64,000 bases of DNA from Sphingomonas sp. MA1305 (lineage in GTDB: Bacteria; Pseudomonadota; Alphaproteobacteria; Sphingomonadales; Sphingomonadaceae). The notes beneath the pieces were generated by a model, which saw only the letters and a program-made list of their open reading frames with translations, searched no databases and was not told where the DNA came from. The stretch spans positions 28,499 to 92,498 of the forward strand of contig NZ_RCVT01000008.1 in assembly GCF_016107325.1 (NCBI RefSeq), given 5' to 3'. Positions 50,542 through 59,019 of this stretch are shown here, in pieces (within the stretch, counting starts at the first letter, position 1; the number at the start of each line of letters is the position of its first letter). A program made the translations under genes and the position numbers.

Positions 50542-51489
50542 CTACCGAGCCGACGGGATCAGAACATGGCCTGCCTCAGTGCTCATTGTTGCGCTATCTG
50601 GCAACGTGGTAGGGTTCGAGGGGTAACGGCGGCCATCAAAACGCAACCGGACTGCATGCCCCGAAGCGCCACCACCAGACACTGCTACGCCCAGATCGTG
50701 CAGGCCGTGGCTTCGCGAGGGCAATAATCTGATCGGCATCTGGGTGACAGTCGTACGCCCAATGATTTCGTAACCCTTCCCTGTCGCCCTTAGGACGCCC
50801 ATCGAACATCCACCGCTGCCGCAATATTCAGGGCCAGACGCATAAGCGACGATGTCCTGCTTCCCATCTTCGTCCAAGTCGACAAAGGCCGCCTCGTAGG
50901 TCACGTGATCGCCCTCGAAGAGCGTCTTGATCGCCTTGCGCGCGAGCGGCGTCTCCATTGGCGAAGAGGCAGTCGGCGGTGGCGCGGCACTGTTTGCGAT
51001 CATTGTTCGAATGTCGGCAGGTTTTCGAATGAGCGATCCCGGTGTCTTGTAGACCGACAGAGCGCCATTAGTCCAAAGTCCGACTTCGACTGCTTTGTGC
51101 GCCTGGTCGAGCAGGAGATAGGCAGCCTCAGACCCTCCCTCATGCGCCCGGTTTCCCGAGGTGAACAGCACCGTTCCATCGCGCTGGAGCGGCGAAGCCG
51201 TCTCGAAATTCTGCTGCAAGGTCTGCAACCTCGCTTCCCCCAGCAAGGCGCGGAGATCATCGACGACCGCGCTCTTGGTGAAAAGACCGATCTGCGACGG
51301 ATACTGACCAACCTTCGGGCCAAGCGACGCCCAGGCGACGTCGGGGTCAGCGTGCTGGTCGCCCGTGACCGAGGCATCAGCCGTTTGCTGAGCGGTGGTC
51401 GCACCGTGTTGATCCTGAACCGAGGTTCGCTCACAAGATGCCAGAACCAGTATCGCTGCCGCGACCAGAAGCCGTTCGAAGGGGATCAT
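50542..51489 (-). CDS. Putative lipoprotein, 315 aa, unknown function
   Basis: Start at ATG 51489 (MIPFERLLVAAAILVLASCE), a lipoprotein signal with lipobox VLASC. The body contains DLDEDGKQDIVAYASG, an FG-GAP/EF-hand-like Ca-binding loop, and a cysteine pair in PEYCGSGGCSMG. It is probably anchored in the envelope. An upstream in-frame start at 51522 would bury the signal. Divergent from the TolC operon. The preceding 50322-50541 contains no recognisable gene. Confidence 0.65.
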   Translation of the reverse strand: MIPFERLLVAAAILVLASCERTSVQDQHGATTAQQTADASVTGDQHADPDVAWASLGPKVGQYPSQIGLFTKSAVVDDLRALLGEARLQTLQQNFETASPLQRDGTVLFTSGNRAHEGGSEAAYLLLDQAHKAVEVGLWTNGALSVYKTPGSLIRKPADIRTMIANSAAPPPTASSPMETPLARKAIKTLFEGDHVTYEAAFVDLDEDGKQDIVAYASGPEYCGSGGCSMGVLRATGKGYEIIGRTTVTQMPIRLLPSRSHGLHDLGVAVSGGGASGHAVRLRFDGRRYPSNPTTLPDSATMSTEAGHVLIPSAR

Positions 51490-51584
51490 ATTGTTACCTG
51501 TTCTGTCTACCGATCCTGACATTCAGCCTCTAGCAGGCCGACGATCGCATCGAAAGTTGTCGGCCACGTTTGGTGTCGACGTGG

Positions 51585-53102
51585 ATGGCTGATCGTCGCC
51601 AACTGCGCCGCGGATTATGGATGGCGATTTCCGCCATCTGCATTCTCGCGCCTTATGGCCCGGCTTGCGGGCAGGAGCCGAGCGGCGATCAAACGTTGCC
51701 GCTCGATTTTGCTGCCGCTTCCGCGCGGTTCGACGGTCGATCCTCGGCTCTGAGCGGTGCCGATCATGCAACGCGGGCAGCGCGCGAGACGGAGGCGGCC
51801 GTTCGGGCCCTGCACCGCCCGATAGTTACCGCGTCGGCACAGCTCCTCGAATATCAGAAAACCCTGTCGCTCGACCTCACCGGCCCGAAACAGGACGCGC
51901 TCGGTGACACCCAACAATACCTTTCCGACCTCCCCTCGACGCTGCCGCTTGGCTTTCAGGACATCGCCGCTGCGATCACCGGCAGGTTGTCGCGAGCCTT
52001 GCCGCAACTGTTCTCGGCCATCCCCGACAGTCTCTCCTATCGCTACCGGGACACGGCCGTACACCCGACCGTGCAGGCGGTTCTGCCGATCTACACGGGA
52101 GGTGCGATCCCCGCGGTGCAGCGCGCCGCGTCGGCAGGCGTGTCGCTCGCCGAAGCGAGGTCGGATCAGATCCGTGATGCAGCGCACATCAACCTCATCC
52201 GGGTGTATTTCGGCCAATTGGCGGCGCGTGCCCTGGAAGCGTCAGCGCGCCAGTCCCGTGACGCGCTTGCAAGCCTTTATAGCGACGCGCGCAAGTTCGA
52301 GGCCGAGGGTGTGATCGCGCATGCGCGGACGCTCGAAGCCCAGGTTGCGCGAGACACGGCGGAGCGCGCGCTCGACCGCGCGGTGTTGGCGCATCAGACC
52401 GCACGCGAAGAACTGGCTGACACACTCGACGTCAACGCGGTGCAGCCCACCACCCCTCTGTTCGTGCGCTCCCAACCGCTGGCGCCTGTCTCGGCCTTTC
52501 TCGGCCATGAAGATCGCCTTCCCTCGTCGCGCGAGGCCGATGCGGCCGGCGAAGTGGCCGCATCGGGTGTCGACCTCGCGCGGGCGCGATACAGGCCGCA
52601 GGTCTTCGCCTTCGGAGAGTACAACCTCAACCGCAGCGACGCGCTGCCCACTGAACCTGACTGGGTGGTCGGGATTGGAGCACGCATCACGCTGCTGTCC
52701 AACGTCGATCGTGGGCACACGCTGGCGGCGGCACGTGCCAATCAGGCGGCAGCGACAGATGCCGCCCGGGAGGCGCGCAAGACGGCAACGAACGTCACGC
52801 GTCGCGCCTGGGACCTGGCGGAAAGCGCACGACGCTCGTTCCTGCTGCTCGACAGCTCGATAGCAGCGGCTAGCGAGAACCTGCGGGTGCAGCGGGTAGC
52901 GTTCGCGGAAGGTGAAGCCACCATGACGGTGGTGCTCGGTGCAGAGGCAGCGCTTTCGACCGCCCGCACCCAGCGGATCGCAGCCGCGTATGAATATGAT
53001 CTCGCGCTCGCCGGTCTGCTTGCCTCGGCAGGCGAGCTCGACCGCTTCTCCGACTATCTGAGACAAGCTGATATCCACGTCATGCCGGAGCAAACCCGAT
53101 GA
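51585..53102 (+). CDS. TolC-family outer membrane efflux protein, 505 aa
   Basis: Signal peptide MADRRQLRRGLWMAISAICI ending near ACGQ. Two OEP repeats with long amphipathic helices rich in Ala/Arg (AARALEASARQSRDALASLY, then RAWDLAESARRSFLLLDSSI) and the beta-barrel segments SYRYRDTAVHPTVQAVLPIY and QVFAFGEYNLNRSDALPTEP. It forms the outer-membrane channel of a tripartite exporter. Start choice: ATG 51585; ATG 51621 also gives a signal. It overlaps the HlyD gene by 4 bp. Confidence 0.85.
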   Translation: MADRRQLRRGLWMAISAICILAPYGPACGQEPSGDQTLPLDFAAASARFDGRSSALSGADHATRAARETEAAVRALHRPIVTASAQLLEYQKTLSLDLTGPKQDALGDTQQYLSDLPSTLPLGFQDIAAAITGRLSRALPQLFSAIPDSLSYRYRDTAVHPTVQAVLPIYTGGAIPAVQRAASAGVSLAEARSDQIRDAAHINLIRVYFGQLAARALEASARQSRDALASLYSDARKFEAEGVIAHARTLEAQVARDTAERALDRAVLAHQTAREELADTLDVNAVQPTTPLFVRSQPLAPVSAFLGHEDRLPSSREADAAGEVAASGVDLARARYRPQVFAFGEYNLNRSDALPTEPDWVVGIGARITLLSNVDRGHTLAAARANQAAATDAAREARKTATNVTRRAWDLAESARRSFLLLDSSIAAASENLRVQRVAFAEGEATMTVVLGAEAALSTARTQRIAAAYEYDLALAGLLASAGELDRFSDYLRQADIHVMPEQTR

Positions 53103-54109
53103 GCGAGCCGGCTGTGCAACCGGAACATTCGCGCCGGCGTAAGCGCATCCTTCTGTACATGGGCCTGGCGCTCGTCTCCGTGCTTCTGGCGGTCGGCTTA
53201 TGGCTCGCGGCGCAACCCGCGGCCCCGCCACTTCAGGGCGAGGTCGATGCGGCTTCGGTCAATGTTGCGACCAAGGCGCTCGCACGGCTGGAAACGGTTC
53301 GCGTCCGCGAAGGCGACCGGGTGCGCGCCGGCGCGGTGCTCGCAACGCTGTCCAGCCCTGAAATCGCGAATGGACAACAGCAGGCGCAGGCGGCGCTGGA
53401 CAGCGCGCGGGCGGCGCAGACGCTTGCCGATGAAGGCGTGCGACCCGAGGATCTGACCTCCCTCAAGGCAACGTGGCAGGCAGCCCAGGCAGCAGCCGAT
53501 CTCGCCGCCAAGACCAGCATGCGCGCGGACCATCTCTACGCCGAGGGCGTCATCGCCGCGCAGCGGCGCGATGAGGCGCATGCCGCGCGTCAAAGCAGCG
53601 CGAGCACGGCCAAGGCGGCGAAAGCACAATATCTGAAGGCCGCGGCCGGTGTTCGTCCGGCGGCCCGGGAAGTCGCGGCCGCGCAGGTCCGCATCGCCGC
53701 TGCCGGTGCGGCAACGGCCGACGCACTCGGACAGGAAACCCGGCTCGTCTCGCCGATCGCTGGCGAGGTCGCGCGCCGTCTTGTCGAGCCGGGCGAGCTG
53801 GTCAGTCCGGTACTGCCAGCCTTTCAGGTCATCGATGTCGATCACCCGTATGTCACGATCAACCTCCCGGAAAGCCAGTACAACGGCATAGCAGTCGGAC
53901 GGCGGTTGACGGGCCGCGTTCCCGCGCTCGATCGCTCGGTTGCCTTCCGTGTCCAGCACATCGCCCCGCAAGGAGAGTTCGCGACGTTCAGGGCCGATCG
54001 CCAGTCGCGCGGCTACGACGTGCGCGCGTTTGAGGTGAAGCTCGAACCCGTGCAGCCGGTGCCAGCCTTACGGCCGGGGATGAGCGTCCTGTTCGACTGG
54101 CCGCAATGA
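53099..54109 (+). CDS. HlyD/RND-type periplasmic adaptor protein, 336 aa
   Basis: One N-terminal membrane anchor (ILLYMGLALVSVLLAVGLWL), a biotinyl-lipoyl-like domain (GEVDAASVNVATKALARLET, EGDRVRAGAVLATLSSPEIA), a coiled coil (about residues 95-205) and a beta-barrel domain with RLVSPIAGEVARRLVEPGEL. It links the TolC channel to the inner-membrane permeases encoded next. Coupled by ATGA overlaps at both ends. Confidence 0.87.
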   Translation: MSEPAVQPEHSRRRKRILLYMGLALVSVLLAVGLWLAAQPAAPPLQGEVDAASVNVATKALARLETVRVREGDRVRAGAVLATLSSPEIANGQQQAQAALDSARAAQTLADEGVRPEDLTSLKATWQAAQAAADLAAKTSMRADHLYAEGVIAAQRRDEAHAARQSSASTAKAAKAQYLKAAAGVRPAAREVAAAQVRIAAAGAATADALGQETRLVSPIAGEVARRLVEPGELVSPVLPAFQVIDVDHPYVTINLPESQYNGIAVGRRLTGRVPALDRSVAFRVQHIAPQGEFATFRADRQSRGYDVRAFEVKLEPVQPVPALRPGMSVLFDWPQ

Positions 54110-55227
54110 GCCTGTCCGCCGGCTTGCGCGTCGAGATCGGCCGACTGGCGCGCTCCCGCCTCGATCTGGCGCTGCTCACGCTGCTCCCGGCGGTTCTGCT
54201 CGCGTCGATGGCAGCGATGATCTTTCCAGGTTCGCTTCATGTTCTCAAGGTCGTCGTCGTGGACCGCGATGGTGGCGCGCTCGCGCGCGCGATCGTGCGC
54301 ACGATCGAAGCCTCCCCAAGGCTCAAGCTGACCGGGGTGACGCCACAGATCGGCGTCGCCCTTTCGGCGATTCGCCGCGAGGACGCGCAAGCGGTCCTGG
54401 TGATCCCGTCGCGCGTCGGCGCGGCTGGCGACACACAACAGCCGATCGAGATCCTCTACCAAGCCCAGTTCCTTGCTGCGGGCTCGCTTGCCTCGACCGA
54501 CCTGGAACTGGCGACGGCCGCGGCGCTCGGCATGAATGCCACAAGCGCAACGCATCTTGCCGGGCTCGACCAGGTGCCGCGTCTGGCGCCTGGTATCCAC
54601 GTGCGCCTGCTCGGCAACCCGACGCTCAGTCTGGAATGGTATCTGGGACTGCTGCTCGGCCCCGGCGTGCTTCACCTGCTGATCGCCGTCACCGCAATCG
54701 GCTCGGCCGGCCTCTTGTTGGACAGCAAGTCGTTCGAGACCTTCGCAGGCAGGACGGCCGCGCCGGCTATGTGGATCACTGGCCGTATGATCCCGCACGT
54801 CGCCGCAGGCACTTTGTGGGGAACTGCCTGGTTCCTCTGGCTGACCCTCGCACGTGGGTATCGGCTCGAGGGTAGCTTGTGGGTGGTCCTCTTAGGCCTG
54901 TTCCTGCTGTTCGTGGCGACGATTGCCATCGGCCTGTTCCTGTTGGCCGTTACGCGGGAGACAGCGACGGCGCTTTCGGGTGCGGTCATCATCGCCGGAT
55001 CGGCGCTGGCCTATTCGGGCGCATCACTTCCGATTAACGGCGCGCCCTGGGTCGCGCAGGCCTGGAATGCGGTTCTGCCGCTTACCCACTATCTGCGCCT
55101 GCAGATGGACGAAGCGATGGGAGCGGCGCTCCGCCCCGCGGTCGTAGAGGCGGGATGGCTGTTGGTTTATCCGCTTGGCCCAGGCCTGCTCGCCCTGTTC
55201 CTGATGACACGTCAGCGGCGCCGATGA
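54106..55227 (+). CDS. ABC-2 type permease (YhhJ/YbhR-like), 373 aa
   Basis: N-terminal membrane helix, a large periplasmic segment (VVVDRDGGALARAIVRTIEA), then five C-terminal helices of the ABC2_membrane_3 type, including LYLGLLLGPGVLHLLIAVTA-like hydrophobic stretches and SGASLPINGAPWVAQAWNAV. It lies between the adaptor gene and a second permease gene with 4-bp overlaps. No ATP-binding subunit is encoded in the operon. Confidence 0.83.
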   Translation: MSLSAGLRVEIGRLARSRLDLALLTLLPAVLLASMAAMIFPGSLHVLKVVVVDRDGGALARAIVRTIEASPRLKLTGVTPQIGVALSAIRREDAQAVLVIPSRVGAAGDTQQPIEILYQAQFLAAGSLASTDLELATAAALGMNATSATHLAGLDQVPRLAPGIHVRLLGNPTLSLEWYLGLLLGPGVLHLLIAVTAIGSAGLLLDSKSFETFAGRTAAPAMWITGRMIPHVAAGTLWGTAWFLWLTLARGYRLEGSLWVVLLGLFLLFVATIAIGLFLLAVTRETATALSGAVIIAGSALAYSGASLPINGAPWVAQAWNAVLPLTHYLRLQMDEAMGAALRPAVVEAGWLLVYPLGPGLLALFLMTRQRRR

Positions 55228-56351
55228 CGACCCGTCTGCTCCGCGCTTTCGAAGCCACATGGTTCGAGGTCCTGCAAGCGCGCGAGCTCGTGTCGCTGGC
55301 GGTCATCTCGGTGCTATTCTACGCCTTCTACTACCCTGCACCCTATTCGCAGCAGCAGGCGCTGGCCCTGCCGATGGTCGTCGTCGACCGCGACCGAACA
55401 CCGCTCTCCCGAGCCGTGATCCGGCATCTGGGGGAGACGCCCACCGTTCGGATCGTCGCGCTGGTGCCCGACATGATGGCGGCGCGTGAAGAAGTGCGCC
55501 AACGACGTGCTGACGGCATTCTCTACCTGTCGAAAGGTCTCGGCGGAGCGGCACTGAAGGGGCGGCCCGGGGCGGGGGCGGCCTTGATCGTCAACGGGGC
55601 ATACTTCGTGCGTGCCGAAGGGATCGCCCGCGCGCTGGGTGACGTCGTGAGGGAGCAGGCGCTTGAAGTGACTGGGGCCCTCACCGCTCGTCACAGTGGG
55701 TCCGGCGCGACAATCGTCATGCAGCCGCTGTTCAACACCACCGGCGGTTATCGCGACTACGTGTTCCCGGCGATCGCCAACATCATACTTCAGCAAACGC
55801 TGCTTTTCGCGTCGGCGCGGTTGATCGCTGAACGACGTCGGCGTGATGATTGGCAGCGCGACCGGGCAACCGCACTCGGCACCTGGATCGCGATGACGCT
55901 GATCGGCATCTTTGCCGGTCTGTTCGTGTTCGGGTTCGCGTTCTGGGTGCAGGACGTGCCACGCACCGGCAATGTGCCCGGCCTGCTGCTCGCCCTTCCT
56001 GTGTTCGCGGCCACGGTAGCCGCTCTCGGACTGGTCGCAGGAAGCCTGTTCCGCAGCGGCGACGACGCGTTGAAGCTCCTGATGCCGACCTCGGTGCCGC
56101 TCGTCTTCCTGGCCGGGTTCGCATGGCCGCTCGATGAGATGCCGGGCTGGCTGGCGACGATCGCTTGGTTCTCACCGGCCACGGCCGCCATGCACCTGTT
56201 CATACGCTTCAACCAGATGGGTGCTTCGATCGCTGAAGCCGCCACCCCGCTGTTGGTTCTGATCGGGTTGATGATCGGGTACGGGGCGATCTGGTGCTTC
56301 GGTCGATCGCATGCCGGATGCGAGGATCCGACCAGCGATGCGGCAAGCTGA
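55224..56351 (+). CDS. ABC-2 type permease, second subunit, 375 aa
   Basis: Start at ATG 55224, overlapping the previous stop (ATGA). Same architecture as its neighbour: an N-terminal helix (LVSLAVISVLFYAFYYPAPY), a periplasmic domain (MVVVDRDRTPLSRAVIRHLG), then ABC2_membrane_3 helices and the late motif PLVFLAGFAWPLDEMPGWLA. The pair probably forms a heterodimeric channel like YbhS/YbhR, exporting drugs or a cell-surface compound. Last gene of the operon. Confidence 0.83.
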   Translation: MTTRLLRAFEATWFEVLQARELVSLAVISVLFYAFYYPAPYSQQQALALPMVVVDRDRTPLSRAVIRHLGETPTVRIVALVPDMMAAREEVRQRRADGILYLSKGLGGAALKGRPGAGAALIVNGAYFVRAEGIARALGDVVREQALEVTGALTARHSGSGATIVMQPLFNTTGGYRDYVFPAIANIILQQTLLFASARLIAERRRRDDWQRDRATALGTWIAMTLIGIFAGLFVFGFAFWVQDVPRTGNVPGLLLALPVFAATVAALGLVAGSLFRSGDDALKLLMPTSVPLVFLAGFAWPLDEMPGWLATIAWFSPATAAMHLFIRFNQMGASIAEAATPLLVLIGLMIGYGAIWCFGRSHAGCEDPTSDAAS

Positions 56352-56589
56352 TCGGTTGTATGTTGCTACGCAGCCGATGAGTTCGGATACCGCCCCGCCA
56401 CGAAACACAGGTGACGGAGCGGTACCAATTGCCGAAATACGCCGGCATCCCCTTTTCACAGACGACCTTGGCAGCGTGCAAGTGCCTCAAGGGTGTCTTA
56501 CCACCACCTTCGAGAGAGAAGGTGTTGATCGGATGAGGTGTAAGCGGCCAAACTTGAAAAGCCAAGCTTCAGGCCCTTCGCGCCGCCCC
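56352..56589. other. Gap after the exporter operon
   Basis: Short frames exist on both strands but I recognise none. No clear terminator was seen. Confidence 0.3.
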
Positions 56590-56794
56590 TCACGACAGCT
56601 TCAACATGCAAATCAGCATCAGGCTGATTCCGCCCAAGCAGAGGAGCGACAGCACCACCGCCAGCGTGACCCGTCCGCCAGCCTTGGCGACGGTGCGGAT
56701 ATCGACCCCGAGCCCTAGCGCCGCCATGGACACCACGGTCAGGAACGTCGCGGTATGTCCAATCGGCCCGATCGCGATGGTGGGCACCAGCCCG
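56590..56794 (-). pseudogene. YeiH-family (UPF0324) membrane protein, C-terminal fragment
   Basis: The frame GLVPTIAIGPIGHTATFLTV, then MAALGLGVDIRTVAKAGGRV and LCLGGISLMLICMLKLS, is the conserved last 65 residues of YeiH-type putative sulfate exporters. The N-terminal 270 residues are replaced by an EAL fragment of opposite orientation at about 56795. A second trace of sulfur-anion transport in the window. Confidence 0.6.
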
Positions 56795-57050
56795 ATCGAT
56801 CAGTCGTTCGTTTCGCGATCTGGCCGATGACGAGCGTGGACAGGCGCTTGTCCAGTCGATGATCACGCTGTCGCACGATCTCGGCTACCGGGTCGTTGCC
56901 GAGGGCGTCGAGACCGCCGCAGCCGCGGCGATCCTGGCCGACTTGGAATGTGAGGAGGCGCAGGGTTACTATTTTGCCCGTCCGATGGAGGAAGAAGCGC
57001 TGCGGCTATGGCTCGTTGCCTCTCCGCAAGAAACATCCGTTGCAGCCTGA
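56795..57050 (+). pseudogene. EAL-domain C-terminal fragment with frameshift
   Basis: IDQSF, then after one extra T (near 56812) RDLADDERGQALVQSMITLS, EGVETAAAAAILADLECEEA and QGYYFARPMEEEALRLWLVA. This matches the end of the EAL domain at 8580-8820 closely but not identically. The catalytic part is missing, so it is inactive. It precedes the second alcohol dehydrogenase copy just as the intact EAL gene precedes the first. Confidence 0.7.
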
Positions 57051-57093
57051 CTGACACCTAGATCTGCCAACATACTTGGTGCAAGCTGATCGA

Positions 57094-57126
57094 CACCGCC
57101 GCTGAACATAATCCACAGCGGCGGTG
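57094..57126. terminator. Terminator-like hairpin, copy 2
   Basis: Same CACCGCCGCTG/CAGCGGCGGTG stem as at 9020-9052, between the EAL fragment and the dehydrogenase. Confidence 0.5.
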
Positions 57127-57170
57127 GCGATCGGCATCGATAAGCGTCCTGTTCCCGGTTGTTCCGCCAA

Positions 57171-58346
57171 TCAGCCGTGCGGCCGCATGACAACCTTGAT
57201 TACACCTTCTTCCTTGTCGCGGAATTTAGCGTACATTTCTGGCGCGTCTTCAAGACTGGCCGGATGCGTGATCACGAAGCTGGGATCGATCGCGCCCGCG
57301 ACGATCTTATCCAGTAGCGGCTTGGTGTAACGTTGCACGTGGGTCTGCCCAAGCTTGATCGTCAGCCCCTTGTTCATCGCTGCACCGATCGGAAGCTTGT
57401 CACCCATCCCGACGTAGACGCCGGGCACGGAGACCGTGCCGCCCTTGCGGCAGCTCATGATCGCCTGCCGCAGGACGTGGACGCGATCAGTGGCGAGCAT
57501 CATGCTTGCCTTCACCTTGTCCATGACCGCGTCCGCCGCCCCGTGCGCGGCCGCCTCGCAGCCGACAGCATCGATGCAGCTGTCGGGGCCCCGGCCCTTG
57601 GTTCGCGCCTGCAGCTCGTCATAGACATCGGTTTCGGCGAAGTTAATCGTCTCAGCGCCACCGGCCTCCGCCATGGCGAGTCGCTCGGGCACCTCGTCGA
57701 TCGCGATCACGCGGCCGGCGCCCATCATCAGCGCGGAGCGGATGGCGAACTGGCCGACCGGACCGCAGCCCCAGATCGCGACGGTGTCGCCATGCTCGAT
57801 CTGCGCATTCTCGGCGGCCATGTAGCCGGTCGGGAAGATATCCGATAGGAAGAGGGCCTGCTCATCGGTTACGTTGTCGGGAATCTTGATCGGACCGACA
57901 TCCGCCATCGGCACCCGGAGATACTCCGCCTGGCCGCCGCAGTAGCCGCCCAGCATGTGGCTGAAGCCGAACAGCCCGGCGGGCGAATGGCCCATCGCCT
58001 TGGCGGCCATCTCGGCGTTCGGATTGGTCCGATCGCAGGCCGCAAACAGACCCTTCTTGCAGAACCAGCAATCGCCGCAGCTGATCGTGAACGGCACCAC
58101 CACCCGGTCCCCGATCTTGAGGTTGGTGACCTCGGACCCGAGCGCCACGACCTCGCCCATGTTCTCGTGGCCGAGGATGTCGCCGGCCTCCATGGTGGGC
58201 TGGTAGCCATCCAGCAGGTGAAGGTCCGACCCGCAGATCGCGCAGGCGGTTACTTTGATGATCGCATCGCGCGGGTGCTTGATCTCGGGATCCGCGACGG
58301 TGTCGACGCGGACATCGCCTTTACCGTGCCAGCATAGTGCGCGCAT
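57171..58346 (-). CDS. Zinc-dependent alcohol/formaldehyde dehydrogenase, copy 2, 391 aa
   Basis: Predicted protein identical to that of 9097-10272 over all 391 residues, including CGSDLH, GHENMGE and the structural zinc loop. Its promoter region differs: the sequences diverge 9 bases before the ATG, although patches such as CAACGCCTT remain common. The two genes may therefore be regulated differently. Its neighbours here are fragments (EAL, MHYT). Functional by sequence. Confidence 0.9.
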   Translation of the reverse strand: MRALCWHGKGDVRVDTVADPEIKHPRDAIIKVTACAICGSDLHLLDGYQPTMEAGDILGHENMGEVVALGSEVTNLKIGDRVVVPFTISCGDCWFCKKGLFAACDRTNPNAEMAAKAMGHSPAGLFGFSHMLGGYCGGQAEYLRVPMADVGPIKIPDNVTDEQALFLSDIFPTGYMAAENAQIEHGDTVAIWGCGPVGQFAIRSALMMGAGRVIAIDEVPERLAMAEAGGAETINFAETDVYDELQARTKGRGPDSCIDAVGCEAAAHGAADAVMDKVKASMMLATDRVHVLRQAIMSCRKGGTVSVPGVYVGMGDKLPIGAAMNKGLTIKLGQTHVQRYTKPLLDKIVAGAIDPSFVITHPASLEDAPEMYAKFRDKEEGVIKVVMRPHG

Positions 58347-58445
58347 GTCGTTTCCTCATCTGAGTGCATGTCCCTGTCGTCAGGGCCATTTCTATGACGC
58401 TCAACGCCTTGAGCCGCGGCACGGGTCCCCGTCCGTTTAAATCGT

Positions 58446-58745
58446 TCACATCAACGAGCGGCCGTAAAACGGCCGTACGGCCAGCGGGTCGAACGCGGAC
58501 GGCATGCCCGGCTTTAAAGCCAGACAGATGATGAAGTGGGTCGCCCAAGCCGTGCAGCCGGCCGACACGATGCTGACAGGACCCCAGGGGCGGCGAGTCT
58601 TACGTCCGGAGCGTACGGCATGGGCGGCCAGGGCGAACGACGCATAGATTCCGCAGAGGCAAACCAGGCCGGCGAGCAGCACCAACCACGGATCATGGTC
58701 GTGCCGGACGCGGTCGAAAACCTGTACGACCTGGGAGTACATCAT
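58446..58745 (-). pseudogene. MHYT-domain signalling protein, N-terminal fragment
   Basis: 99 residues: WLVLLAGLVCLCGIYASFAL, then WGPVSIVSAGCTAWATHFII and CLALKPG. This is the first part of an MHYT membrane sensor domain, with the characteristic W-x-x-H-F in place. Complete proteins have six or seven helices followed by GGDEF/EAL. The frame ends abruptly at PFYGRSLM, so the rest was lost in rearrangements around the dehydrogenase duplication. Confidence 0.6.
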
Positions 58746-59019
58746 GCTCGGCTAACGGCAAGGCTTCAAGACATCCCCAACCGGTTCATATCGGCTTTCC
58801 CTGGCTGTGATCCAGGACCGAGGAAGCCGCAGTCGGGTTCTGCGCAGCCATGAACACTTACGTTGCCGAGCCCGCGCCTGTCGTCCGAACCGGCTACCAT
58901 GCTCGACTGACATAACTTGATTTCGCTCCTCCGGGTTGGTTCCCAGTCGCTACAAAGATTTATGCCTCGCACCGCCGTGGCGCTGGTGGCATTAAGGGCG
59001 TGATCGGAGGATTACGTCC

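Larger units (their letters stand above)
57082..58355. repeat. 1.27-kb duplicated segment, copy 2
   Basis: Apparently identical to 9008-10281; see that entry. Beyond both limits the flanks are related but diverged. Confidence 0.85.

Noticed and set aside
56209..56565. 118-codon minus-strand frame after the exporter operon
   Set aside because: No recognisable family, overlaps the real permease end, and low-complexity basic segments. Left as intergenic.
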